A stretch of 12,896 nucleotides of DNA from Pseudomonadota bacterium. Its GTDB lineage: Bacteria > Pseudomonadota > Alphaproteobacteria > Rhizobiales > Xanthobacteraceae. Location: contig JAEZMI010000249.1 of NCBI GenBank assembly GCA_023414975.1, forward strand, positions 1-12,896, in the 5' to 3' direction. The notes beneath the pieces are model-generated. The model was given only the letters and a program-made list of their open reading frames with translations. It did not search any database and had not been told where the DNA came from. Below, piece by piece: positions 1-6,769 of this stretch; the stretch's first letter is position 1; each line of letters opens with the position of its first letter. Position numbers and translations under genes: made by a program.

Positions 1-383
1 AGGTCGGCAACATGCCGCTGCCGGCCAAGCTGCTGCGCGAGGGCGTGCGCGACATGATCCGCATTTCCGACGCCCGCATGTCCGGCACCGCCTATGGCAC
101 CGTCGTGCTGCATGTCGCGCCGGAGGCGACGGTGGGCGGCCCGCTGGCGCTGGTGAAGAACGGCGATCTCATCACGCTCGACGTGCCCGCCCGCTCGCTG
201 CACCTGCATGTCGAGCCCGCCGAGCTGGAGGCCCGCCGCGCCGCCTGGGTGGCGCCGGAGCCGCACGCCACCCGCGGCTATCAGCGCCTCTACATCGACC
301 ATGTGCTGCAGGCCGATCGCGGCGCCGATTTCGACTTCCTCGTCGGCCGCTCCGGTTCGCCGGTGCCGCGCGACAACCACTGA
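1..383 (+). CDS. IlvD/Edd-family sugar-acid dehydratase, C-terminal part (5' end outside window)
   Basis: This is the last 126 codons of a dehydratase whose frame is open from base 3 to the TGA at 381-383. The fragment begins V-G-N-M-P-L-P and carries the SDARMSGTAYG segment followed by HVAPEA and GGPLALVKNGD. That is the C-terminal swivelling domain of the IlvD/Edd family (dihydroxy-acid, 6-phosphogluconate and sugar-acid dehydratases, Fe-S and Mg2+ dependent). The Ser-Gly-Thr portion is where the family's catalytic serine sits. The Fe-S cysteines would lie upstream, so they cannot be checked. The tail ends PVPRDNH, resembling the MPRDNH tail of the complete paralogue at 2391-4196, but the two are otherwise quite different, so this is a second subfamily. 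It lies 32 bp before the L-KDA dehydratase gene, so a role on a sugar acid (arabonate, xylonate, fuconate or galactonate) is likely; the substrate is not determinable. Truncation comes from the window edge and is not a sign of decay. Confidence 0.88.
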   Translation, partial: VGNMPLPAKLLREGVRDMIRISDARMSGTAYGTVVLHVAPEATVGGPLALVKNGDLITLDVPARSLHLHVEPAELEARRAAWVAPEPHATRGYQRLYIDHVLQADRGADFDFLVGRSGSPVPRDNH

Positions 384-402
384 TCCTGCACGGAATTCGC
401 TT

Positions 403-407
403 GAAGG
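403..407 (+). promoter_or_regulatory. Shine-Dalgarno for the L-KDA dehydratase gene
   Basis: GAAGG lies 8 nt before the ATG at 416. It decides the start: the frame could also begin at the TTG at 401, but that would place this purine run inside the coding sequence, and no comparable site precedes 401. Confidence 0.5.
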
Positions 408-415
408 TGCCCGCC

Positions 416-1339
416 ATGCCCGCTTCGCCCCGCTACCAAGGTGTCTTCCCGGTCGCGCCCACGGTGTTCGACGCCGAGGGCCGGCTCGATCTGGAAGGCC
501 AGAAGCGCGCCATCGATTTCATGATCGACGCCGGCTCGCACGGGCTGTGCATCCTCGCCAATTTCTCCGAGCAGTTCGTCCTCACCGACGCCGAGCGCGA
601 CCAGGTGATGGAAACCGTGCTGGAGCATGTGGCCGGGCGGGTGCCGGTGATCGTCACCACCACGCATTTTTCCACTTTCGTCTGCGCCGAACGCTCACGG
701 CGCGCGCAGGCGATGGGCGCGGCGATGGTGATGGTGATGCCGCCCTATCACGGCGCCACCTTCCGCGTGCCGGAGGCGCAGGTCTACGAGTTCTACAAGG
801 GCGTCTCCGACGCGATCGAAATCCCGATCATGGTGCAGGACGCGCCGGTGGCCGGCACGCCGCTTTCCGTGCCGTTCCTCGCCAGGATGGCCGCCGAGAT
901 CGAGAACCTCGCCTATTTCAAGATCGAGGTGCCGCAGGCGGCGGGCAAGCTGCGCGCACTGATCGCCGCCGGCGGCGCCGCCATCGAAGGGCCGTGGGAC
1001 GGGGAGGAAGCCATCACCCTCCTGGCCGACCTCGACGCCGGCGCCACCGGCGCCATGACCGGCGGCGGATACCCGGACGGCATCCGCCAGATCATCGACC
1101 CCTATGTCGCCGGCGACCGGGAGGCGGCGGTGGACGCCTATATGCGCTGGCTGCCGCTCATCAATTACGAGAACCGGCAGACGGGTCTGGCGGCCGCCAA
1201 GATCCTCATGCAGGCGGGCGGGGTCATCCGCCACGACACGCTGCGCGCGCCCCTGCCGCCGGTCCACCCGGCGACCCGCGCCGGCCTCCTCGAAATCGCC
1301 GGTCGGCTCGACCCGCTCGTGCTGCGCTGGGGGAAGTGA
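416..1339 (+). CDS. araD: L-2-keto-3-deoxyarabonate dehydratase (DHDPS/NAL family)
   Basis: This 307-residue protein fits the dihydrodipicolinate synthase/N-acetylneuraminate lyase family of class I aldolase-type TIM barrels. It probably dehydrates L-2-keto-3-deoxyarabonate to 2-oxoglutarate semialdehyde, the fourth step of the non-phosphorylated L-arabinose pathway (araD in Azospirillum naming, unrelated to E. coli AraD). The Schiff-base lysine should be K169 in YFKIE. The usual GTTGE loop reads ANFSEQ (48-53), and the usual catalytic tyrosine segment YNxP reads QDAP (141-144). Q141, K169 and E171 match in spacing the Gln-Lys-Glu set that I recall from the Azospirillum enzyme, offset by two. 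This separates it from true DapA. The neighbouring sugar dehydrogenase, lactonase and dehydratase genes fit this role. Start ATG 416 is chosen for its ribosome site. A KDG-type aldolase of the same family is the main alternative. Confidence 0.85.
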   Translation: MPASPRYQGVFPVAPTVFDAEGRLDLEGQKRAIDFMIDAGSHGLCILANFSEQFVLTDAERDQVMETVLEHVAGRVPVIVTTTHFSTFVCAERSRRAQAMGAAMVMVMPPYHGATFRVPEAQVYEFYKGVSDAIEIPIMVQDAPVAGTPLSVPFLARMAAEIENLAYFKIEVPQAAGKLRALIAAGGAAIEGPWDGEEAITLLADLDAGATGAMTGGGYPDGIRQIIDPYVAGDREAAVDAYMRWLPLINYENRQTGLAAAKILMQAGGVIRHDTLRAPLPPVHPATRAGLLEIAGRLDPLVLRWGK

Positions 1340-1341
1340 GG

Positions 1342-1455
1342 ATGCCGATCACCCTGCACACGAGGCTGCACTCATTGGCCTCATCGTCCACCTCACTGCA
1401 CTCATTATTGCACTCTTCGCTGCACTCATCGTCCGGCCGGGAGGAGCGCGCATGA
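1342..1455 (+). other. Candidate small ORF (37 codons) built from the repeat
   Basis: An ATG at 1342 lies two bases after the L-KDA dehydratase stop, with GGGGAAG at 1330-1336 as a possible ribosome site 5 nt upstream. The ORF ends with TGA at 1453-1455, overlapping the ATG of the dehydrogenase gene as ATGA. The predicted peptide is rich in Leu, His and Ser with recurring LHS motifs, and ends in a charged GREERA. I recognise no family. TCA and TTA codons are frequent, unlike the neighbours. The arrangement would suit a translational-coupling leader, but the open frame may be only a by-product of repeat units divisible by three, since all three forward frames stay open across the array. Confidence 0.25.
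1353..1434 (+). repeat. Short direct-repeat array, CTGCACTCATT type
   Basis: Copies of CTGCACTCATT-like 11-mers begin at 1366, 1396, 1408 (TTGCACTCTTC) and 1420 (CTGCACTCATC), at spacings of 30, 12 and 12 bp. A partial CTGCAC precedes them at 1354. A second word, CTCATCGTCC, occurs at 1380-1389 and 1425-1434. The array fills most of the 112-bp gap between the L-KDA dehydratase and dehydrogenase genes. In the dehydrogenase frame it would encode a strongly hydrophobic run of about 22 residues, but no ATG, GTG or TTG precedes it in that frame within the gap. Confidence 0.8.
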
Positions 1456-2378
1456 GCCCCGTCCGCCTCGCTCTCGTCGGCCTCGGCAAGATCGCCCGCG
1501 ACCAGCATCTGCCGGCCATCGCCGCGACCCCCGGCATCGAGCTCGCCGCCATCGCCAGCCGCAACGCCTCGCTCGATGGCGTGCCGCATTTCACCACGCT
1601 GGAGGCCCTGCTCGCGAGCGATGTCGGGGTGGACGCGGTGGCGCTCTGCACCCCGCCGCAGGGTCGGCGCGAGCAGGCCGAACTAGCGCTAAGTGCCGGA
1701 AAACACGTGCTTTTGGAAAAGCCGCCGGGCGCTACCGTGAGCGAGATCGGCCCGCTGGCCGAGACCGCGCGGGAGAACGGGCTGACGCTTTTCGCCACCT
1801 GGCACTCGCGCTTCGCCCCGGCCGTGGAGCCCGCCCGCACCCTGCTGGCGCAGCGGCAAATCAATACCGTCGACATCGTCTGGAAGGAGGATGTGCGCGT
1901 CTGGCATCCCGGTCAGGACTGGATCTTCGCGCCCGGCGGCCTCGGCGTTTTCGACCCCGCGATCAATGCCTTGTCGATCCTCACCCGCATTCTCCCCACC
2001 CCCGTCATCGTCACCGCCGCCGAACTCGCCTTCCCCGCCAACCGCGCCGCCCCCATCGCGGCCAAGGTTGAGATGGTTGATGGTAATAAAATACCTATAC
2101 GGGCGGACCTGGATTTCCTGCAGACCGGCCCGCAGAGCTGGGACATCCGCATCGACACCGATGCCGGCGAGGTCCTGCTCTCCGGCGGCGGCGCCCGGCT
2201 GACACAGGACGGGGTGGTGCTGAGCGATCAAGCCGAGGCTGAATATGCCGGAATTTACAAGCACTTCGCAGCGCTGATCGAGGCCGGGCAGTCCGACGTC
2301 GATGTGAGCCCGCTGGCGCTGGTGGCCGATGCCTTCCTGCTCGGACGCCGCGTCACCGTCGATCCGTTCGCGTTCTGA
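1452..2378 (+). CDS. araA: L-arabinose/D-galactose 1-dehydrogenase (Gfo/Idh/MocA family)
   Basis: This 308-residue cytosolic NAD(P)+ enzyme should oxidise L-arabinose or D-galactose at C1 to the aldonolactone. The N-terminal Rossmann fold shows GLGKIARDQHLPAI (10-23). The family EKPP motif follows at 89-92, with K90 as the catalytic lysine. E146 and H152 lie in WKEDVRVWHPGQ, and D168 and N172 in GVFDPAINALS. Spacing matches the catalytic set I recall for Azospirillum L-arabinose 1-dehydrogenase (Lys91, Glu147, His153, Asp169, Asn173), offset by one. That enzyme accepts both sugars, which fits the C5 and C6 branches in this operon. The start is supported by GGGAGGAG at 1438-1445, six bases upstream. 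Two patches of unusual A/T-ending codons (about 1681-1721 and 2067-2099) stand out from the GC-rich background. Symbol follows Azospirillum; it is not L-arabinose isomerase. Confidence 0.9.
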   Translation: MSPVRLALVGLGKIARDQHLPAIAATPGIELAAIASRNASLDGVPHFTTLEALLASDVGVDAVALCTPPQGRREQAELALSAGKHVLLEKPPGATVSEIGPLAETARENGLTLFATWHSRFAPAVEPARTLLAQRQINTVDIVWKEDVRVWHPGQDWIFAPGGLGVFDPAINALSILTRILPTPVIVTAAELAFPANRAAPIAAKVEMVDGNKIPIRADLDFLQTGPQSWDIRIDTDAGEVLLSGGGARLTQDGVVLSDQAEAEYAGIYKHFAALIEAGQSDVDVSPLALVADAFLLGRRVTVDPFAF

Positions 2379-2382
2379 GGAG
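2377..2382 (+). promoter_or_regulatory. Shine-Dalgarno that decides the L-arabonate dehydratase start
   Basis: GAGGAG overlaps the TGA of the dehydrogenase gene. Two in-frame ATGs follow, at 2385 (2 nt away, too close) and 2391 (8 nt away, near ideal). I therefore prefer 2391, although 2385 would add only two residues. Confidence 0.5.
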
Positions 2383-2390
2383 CCATGACG

Positions 2391-4196
2391 ATGCACGGCA
2401 AGGCCCCACAAACCGATCGCCCCCTGCGCTCCCGCGCCTGGCTCGACAACCCCGCCAATATCGACATGACCGCGCTCTATCTGGAGCGCTACCTCAATTT
2501 CGGCCTGAGCCAGGAGGAGCTGCAGTCGGGCCGCCCGATCATCGGCATCGCCCAGACGGGATCGGACCTATCCCCTTGCAATCGCCACCATATCGAGCTC
2601 GCCAAGCGCACCCGCGAAGGCATCCGCGAGGCCGGCGGCATCGCCATCGAATTCCCCGTCCACCCCATTCAGGAGACCGGCAAGCGCCCCACCGCCGGGC
2701 TCGACCGCAACCTCGCCTATCTCGGCCTCGTGGAGGTATTATACGGCTACCCGCTGGATGGCGTGGTGCTCACCATCGGCTGCGACAAGACCACGCCCGC
2801 CTGCCTGATGGCGGCGGCGACCGTCAACATCCCCGCCATCGCCCTTTCCGTCGGCCCCATGCTGAACGGCTGGTACAAGGGCCAGCGCACCGGCTCCGGC
2901 ACCATCGTGTGGAAGGCGCGCGAGTTGCTGGCGGCCGGCGAGATCGACCATGCCGGCTTCGTCCGGCTCGTGGCTTCCTCAGCCCCCTCAACGGGTTACT
3001 GCAACACCATGGGGACGGCGACGACCATGAACTCGCTCGCCGAGGCGCTGGGCATGCAGCTTCCCGGCTCCGCCGCCATCCCCGCGCCCTATCGCGACCG
3101 GCAGGAGGTCGCCTACCGCACCGGCCTGCGGATCGTCGAGATGGTATTTGAAGACCTCAAACCCTCCGACATCCTCACCCGCGACGCCTTTCTGAATGCG
3201 ATCCGGGTGAATTCGGCCATTGGCGGCTCGACCAACGCCCCCATCCACCTCAACGCCCTCGCCCGCCATGTCGGCGTCGACCTCACCCTCGACGACTGGC
3301 AGACCCATGGCGAGGACATCCCGCTGCTGGTCAATCTCCAGCCCGCCGGCGAGTATCTCGGCGAGGATTATTACCACGCGGGCGGCGTGCCGGCGGTAGT
3401 CAACCAGTTGATCGAACAGGGACTTATCGCCGAGGACGCGCGCACCGTGAACGGGCGCACGCTGGGCGAGAACTGCAAGGGCACGGCCATCGCCGACGAG
3501 GCGGTGATCCGCCCCTATGACAGGCCGCTGAAGGAAAGGGCCGGCTTCCGCGTGCTGCGGGGCAACCTCTTCTCCTCGGCCATCATGAAAACCAGCGTGA
3601 TCTCGCCGGAATTCCGCGTGCGCTACCTCTCCAACCCCGACGACCCCGAGGCCTTCGAAGGCCGCGCCGTGGTGTTCGACGGGCCGGAGGACTACCACGC
3701 CCGCATCGACGACCCGGCGCTGGCCATCGACGAGACCTGCATCCTGTTCATGCGCGGCGCCGGCCCCATCGGCTATCCCGGCGCGGCGGAAGTGGTGAAC
3801 ATGCGGGCGCCCGATTACCTCATCAAGGCCGGCGTGCATGCCCTGCCCTGCATCGGCGATGGCCGCCAGTCCGGCACGTCGGGCTCCCCCTCCATTCTCA
3901 ACGCCTCGCCGGAAGCCGCCGTCGGCGGCGGCCTCGCGCTGCTGCGCACGGGCGACCGCGTGCGCATCGACCTGAAGCGCAACAGCGCCAACATGCTGAT
4001 TTCCGAAGAGGAATTGACCCGGCGCCGGGCCGAGCTGGAAGCGGCGGGCGGCTATGCCTACCCCGCGCACCAGACGCCCTGGCAGGAAATCCAGCGCAGC
4101 TTCGTCGGGCAGATGGAAACCGGCGCGGTGCTGGAACCCGCCGTGCGCTACCAGCGTATCGCGCAGACCATGGGGATGCCCCGTGACAACCATTGA
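2391..4196 (+). CDS. araC: L-arabonate dehydratase (IlvD/Edd family), probably also acting on D-galactonate
   Basis: This complete 601-residue dehydratase would convert L-arabonate (and perhaps D-galactonate) to the 2-keto-3-deoxy acid using an Fe-S cluster and Mg2+. Three cysteines are placed as in characterised sugar-acid dehydratases: C63 in DLSPCNRHH, C131 in IGCDKTTPAC and C204 in GYCNTMGTA. Their mutual spacing (68 and 73) equals that I recall for the Rhizobium leguminosarum enzyme's [2Fe-2S] ligands. E95, D132 and K133 (the lysine usually carbamylated) form the expected metal site. The C-terminal domain carries GDGRQSGTSGSPSILN, with the catalytic serine. The MNSLAEALGM segment is also typical. 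It follows the dehydrogenase gene by 12 bp and overlaps the lactonase gene by 14 nt. The name araC is from Azospirillum and has nothing to do with the AraC regulator. The alternative start is ATG 2385. Confidence 0.92.
   Translation: MHGKAPQTDRPLRSRAWLDNPANIDMTALYLERYLNFGLSQEELQSGRPIIGIAQTGSDLSPCNRHHIELAKRTREGIREAGGIAIEFPVHPIQETGKRPTAGLDRNLAYLGLVEVLYGYPLDGVVLTIGCDKTTPACLMAAATVNIPAIALSVGPMLNGWYKGQRTGSGTIVWKARELLAAGEIDHAGFVRLVASSAPSTGYCNTMGTATTMNSLAEALGMQLPGSAAIPAPYRDRQEVAYRTGLRIVEMVFEDLKPSDILTRDAFLNAIRVNSAIGGSTNAPIHLNALARHVGVDLTLDDWQTHGEDIPLLVNLQPAGEYLGEDYYHAGGVPAVVNQLIEQGLIAEDARTVNGRTLGENCKGTAIADEAVIRPYDRPLKERAGFRVLRGNLFSSAIMKTSVISPEFRVRYLSNPDDPEAFEGRAVVFDGPEDYHARIDDPALAIDETCILFMRGAGPIGYPGAAEVVNMRAPDYLIKAGVHALPCIGDGRQSGTSGSPSILNASPEAAVGGGLALLRTGDRVRIDLKRNSANMLISEEELTRRRAELEAAGGYAYPAHQTPWQEIQRSFVGQMETGAVLEPAVRYQRIAQTMGMPRDNH
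4172..4176 (+). promoter_or_regulatory. Shine-Dalgarno for the lactonase gene
   Basis: GGGGA lies six bases before the GTG at 4183, inside the end of the dehydratase gene. It supports the GTG start and so a 14-nt overlap between the two genes. Confidence 0.4.
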
Positions 4197-5151
4197 GGCC
4201 ATCGCCGCCCTCGCCCTCCGCGCTGAAACCGTCCCGGTACGGCTGCTCGACGCGGCCCGTTGCCATCTCGGCGAGGGCTCGACCTATGACGCGGCGAGCG
4301 ACACCGCCTGGTGGTTCGACATTCTCGGCCGTACCCTGCACGAGGCCCGGCCAAGCGATGCGCGGCCAAGCGATGGACGGCCAAGCGATGGCCGGCCCGG
4401 CAACTATCACCTCGCCGTCCATGCCCTGCCGGTGATGGCCAGCGCGCTCGCCATGGTCGACGATCAGCGCCAACTTCTTGTGGCGGAAGACGGTTTGCAC
4501 CTGCGCGACATCGCCACGGGTCATCTGCAACGGCTTGTCGCCATCGAGGCGGAGAATCCCGGCACCCGCTCCAACGACGCGCGGGTGCATCCTTCGGGCA
4601 CGTTTTGGACCAGCACCATGGGCCGGCGCGCCGAGAAGGGCGCGGGAACCATCTACGCCTATCATGATGGTATTATAGAACCTCTCTTCGCCGACCTCAC
4701 CATCCCCAACGCCATCTGCTTCAGCCCGGACGGCAGCACGGGATATTTCGCCGATACCGCCGAGAACCGGCTTTATCGCGTGTCGCTCGATCCGGCGACC
4801 GGCCTGCCCTTGGAGGCCCCGACCACGCTCCTGGACCATGCCGGCCCCGGCGGGCTGGATGGCGCCGTGACCGATGCCGAAGGGCTGATCTGGTGCGCCA
4901 TCTGGGGCGGCGGCAGCGTCAATGTCTATTCCCCGGCCGGCGCCCTGGTGCGGCGGATCGCCGTGCCGGCCCGCCAGCCGAGTTGCCCGGTCTTCGTCGG
5001 GCCGGGGCTCGACAGGCTGCTCGTCACCTCCGCCTGGGAGAACATGGGCGCCGCGATGCGGGCCGCCGATCCCGGCCATGGCCAGACCTTTCTGCTCGAT
5101 GTCGGCGCGCGCGGCCGCGCCGAACCGCGCGTGCGGCTGGGAGGCGTCTGA
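4183..5151 (+). CDS. araB: SMP-30/gluconolactonase-family aldonolactonase (L-arabinolactonase type)
   Basis: This 322-residue six-bladed beta-propeller would hydrolyse L-arabino-1,4-lactone or D-galactonolactone to the free acid, the step between the dehydrogenase and dehydratase encoded just upstream. Divalent-metal site residues of the SMP-30 family are visible: E31 in CHLGEGSTYD, N176 in IPNAICFSPDG and D226 in GGLDGAVTDAEG. The SNDARVHPSGTFW block (130-142) is also characteristic. An in-frame insertion of three 5-residue units (RPSDA, RPSDG, RPSDG) followed by RPG lies at about 56-73, between two N-terminal strands, and looks foreign to the fold. The GTG at 4183 starts the gene inside the dehydratase gene; no ATG in this frame lies nearby. 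The stop overlaps the next start as TGATG at 5149-5153. Codons at 4666-4682 are unusually A/T-rich. Symbol follows Azospirillum, not E. coli ribulokinase. Confidence 0.88.
   Translation: MTTIEAIAALALRAETVPVRLLDAARCHLGEGSTYDAASDTAWWFDILGRTLHEARPSDARPSDGRPSDGRPGNYHLAVHALPVMASALAMVDDQRQLLVAEDGLHLRDIATGHLQRLVAIEAENPGTRSNDARVHPSGTFWTSTMGRRAEKGAGTIYAYHDGIIEPLFADLTIPNAICFSPDGSTGYFADTAENRLYRVSLDPATGLPLEAPTTLLDHAGPGGLDGAVTDAEGLIWCAIWGGGSVNVYSPAGALVRRIAVPARQPSCPVFVGPGLDRLLVTSAWENMGAAMRAADPGHGQTFLLDVGARGRAEPRVRLGGV
4348..4397 (+). repeat. In-frame 15-bp tandem repeat inside the lactonase gene
   Basis: CGGCCAAGCGATG occurs three times without change at 4348-4360, 4363-4375 and 4378-4390, separated by two variable bases. 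The start of a fourth unit, CGGCC, is at 4393-4397. The 15-bp period keeps the frame and encodes repeated RPSD(A/G). Confidence 0.92.
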
Positions 5152-6074
5152 TGACGGTCGCGCACATCGTCGTCGACTGGGGTACGACCAGCTTCCGGCT
5201 GTGGGCGATGGACCGCGCCGGCCGCATCCTCGCGGAAAGGCGTAGCGCGCAGGGGCTCGCCGTTGCGGCGGTGGAAGGTTTTGAGACGGTTCTTGAGAAC
5301 CATATCGCCGCGCTGGGTGTCGCCGACGGCGTGCCGGTGATGATGTGCGGCATGGTCGGCTCGCGCACGGGCTGGGCCGAAGCCCCCTATGTGGACGCCC
5401 CCGCTCCTCTCCGGGATCTGGCCGGCCGGGCAATCTATGTTCCCGCGCGGCGGCGCCCCATCCGTGTCCTGCCGGGCATCGCCCAGCGCAGCGCCGCCCA
5501 TCCCGACGTGATGCGTGGCGAGGAAACCCAGTGCCTCGCCCTCGCGGCGGAAGGCTTCAGCGGCCTTGCCTGCCTGCCCGGCACCCATTCCAAATGGGTG
5601 GCGTTGAGGGACGGCGTGCTCACGGGCTTCGCCACCTTCATGACCGGCGAGCTGTTCCAGCTTCTGCGCGCCGGCTCGGTCATCGCGCCGGCGGTCGATG
5701 GCGGGGGCGCAGTGGTGCCGGGTCCGGCCTTCGGCGAAGGGCTCGAAGCGGCCCTCGCCGCGCCGGAGGTCGCGACCAATCTGTGGTTCGAACTGCGGGC
5801 CCGCTGGCTGCTGGCCGGCGCGGCGGCCGGCGATACGCTGGCGCGCCTTTCCGGCCTGCTGATCGGCCTCGAACTTGCCGGCGCCATGCGGCGACTCGGC
5901 CCGCTGGACGGCGCCGCGCTGATCGCCAGCGGCGCCATCGCCGATCTCTACGCCCAGGCGCTGGCGCTTGCCTGCGTGAGCGGGGTGGCGCGGCGCGACG
6001 CGGAAGCCTGCGTGCGCACCGGCCTGCACGCGGCGGCGCTCGCCGCCTTCCACCCCGAGGGAGCGGCGCCATGA
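5151..6074 (+). CDS. dgoK: 2-dehydro-3-deoxygalactonokinase
   Basis: This 307-residue kinase phosphorylates 2-dehydro-3-deoxy-D-galactonate with ATP to the 6-phosphate, the second-last step of the De Ley-Doudoroff galactose route. The N-terminal phosphate-binding motif is VVDWGTTSFRLW (7-18). The DgoK blocks CGMVGSRTGWAEAPY (66-80), MRGEETQ (121-127), LPGTHSKWV (142-150) and FMTGELFQ (163-170) are all present. Length is usual for the family. ATG 5151 overlaps the lactonase stop by one base and has GGGAGG at 5140-5145, five bases upstream. Its own stop overlaps the aldolase start as ATGA. It has no role in the C5 arabinose route, so its position here is the main sign that the operon also handles D-galactose or D-galactonate. 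Confidence 0.93.
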   Translation: MTVAHIVVDWGTTSFRLWAMDRAGRILAERRSAQGLAVAAVEGFETVLENHIAALGVADGVPVMMCGMVGSRTGWAEAPYVDAPAPLRDLAGRAIYVPARRRPIRVLPGIAQRSAAHPDVMRGEETQCLALAAEGFSGLACLPGTHSKWVALRDGVLTGFATFMTGELFQLLRAGSVIAPAVDGGGAVVPGPAFGEGLEAALAAPEVATNLWFELRARWLLAGAAAGDTLARLSGLLIGLELAGAMRRLGPLDGAALIASGAIADLYAQALALACVSGVARRDAEACVRTGLHAAALAAFHPEGAAP

Positions 6075-6769
6075 GCCTCTCAGCCCGCCCGATCGCGTCG
6101 CCCCGCGTGCCCTGGCCCCGCGTGCCCTGGCCGCGCCTGTCCCGTTCGCTGATCGCCATCCTGCGCGGCCTGAAGCCGGAGGAGGCCGAGCCTATCGTCG
6201 GCACCCTGATCGAGGAAGGGCTTGAAGCGATCGAGATCCCGCTCAACTCGCCGGATCCGTTCCGCTCCATCGAGCGCGCCGCGCGGCTCGCCCCGGCGAA
6301 CGTGCTCATCGGCGCCGGCACGGTGCTGGAGGCGACGGACGTCGACAGGTTGCGTGATACCGGCGGTCGGCTGATGGTCAGCCCGAATGTCGATCCGGCG
6401 GTGATCGCCCGCGCGGGTGAGCACGGCATGGTGACGATGCCCGGCGTGCTCACCCCCACCGAGGCGCTCGCCGCCGTGAAGGCCGGCGCCTCCGGGCTGA
6501 AATTCTTCCCGGCCAATCATCTCGGCCCCGCCGTCATACAGGCCATCGCCGTCGTGCTGCCGCCCGGCACCGTCGTCGGCGCGGTCGGCGGCGTCGGCGA
6601 GGCCGAGTTCGCCGCTTATGCGGCGGCCGGCATACGCACCTTCGGTCTCGGCTCCAGCCTTTACCGGCCGGGCGCGAGCGCCCGCGAGGTTCGGGCGAAG
6701 GCGCGGGCGGTCGTCGCCGCCTATGACGCCGCCTTCCCCCGCGAGGAGGAGACACCGCGCGCCATGTGA
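6071..6769 (+). CDS. dgoA: 2-dehydro-3-deoxy-6-phosphogalactonate aldolase
   Basis: This 232-residue class I aldolase cleaves KDPGal to pyruvate and D-glyceraldehyde 3-phosphate. Characteristic blocks are LIAILRG (27-33), IEIPLNSP (54-61), LIGAGTVL (79-86), SPNVDP (104-109), LKFFPA (143-148), VGGVG and GLGSSLY. The Schiff-base lysine is K144, with E55 and R32 completing the expected site. These correspond to E. coli K126, E37 and R14 with a constant offset of 18, so the N-terminus carries about 18 extra residues. The extension includes PRVPW twice and a degenerate third unit, encoded by a 15-bp tandem repeat. The ATG at 6071 is well supported by GAGGGAG at 6057-6063, so the extension is probably translated; GTG 6122 would remove most of it. 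KDPG aldolase (Eda) is the alternative, but DgoK next door and EIPLNSP favour DgoA. Confidence 0.92.
   Translation: MSLSARPIASPRVPWPRVPWPRLSRSLIAILRGLKPEEAEPIVGTLIEEGLEAIEIPLNSPDPFRSIERAARLAPANVLIGAGTVLEATDVDRLRDTGGRLMVSPNVDPAVIARAGEHGMVTMPGVLTPTEALAAVKAGASGLKFFPANHLGPAVIQAIAVVLPPGTVVGAVGGVGEAEFAAYAAAGIRTFGLGSSLYRPGASAREVRAKARAVVAAYDAAFPREEETPRAM
6101..6145 (+). repeat. In-frame 15-bp tandem repeat at the aldolase N-terminus
   Basis: CCCCGCGTGCCCTGG is present twice in perfect copies at 6101-6115 and 6116-6130. A degenerate third copy, CCGCGCCTGTCCCGT, follows at 6131-6145. The encoded units are PRVPW, PRVPW and PRLSR, placed just before the conserved LIAILRG strand. Confidence 0.88.

Noticed and set aside
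1..383. First dehydratase as a pseudogene fragment
   Set aside because: The frame is open to the window edge and keeps conserved family residues; the missing part is explained by the window boundary.
401..415. TTG start for the L-KDA dehydratase
   Set aside because: It would put the GAAGG ribosome site inside the gene and adds five residues before an ATG that is well spaced from that site.
1353..1434. CRISPR array
   Set aside because: The units are only about 11 bp, with 1-bp to 19-bp separations and no regular spacers; no cas genes are present.
1104..1451. Upstream extension of the dehydrogenase with a membrane-like segment
   Set aside because: The frame is open, but no ATG, GTG or TTG lies between the L-KDA dehydratase stop and 1452, while 1452 has a strong ribosome site. 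The hydrophobic run comes from the repeat.
3898..5433. Long open frame on the minus strand (511 codons)
   Set aside because: It is antisense to the dehydratase, lactonase and kinase genes, has Arg/Pro/Gly-rich composition typical of GC-rich shadow frames, and shows no recognisable domain.
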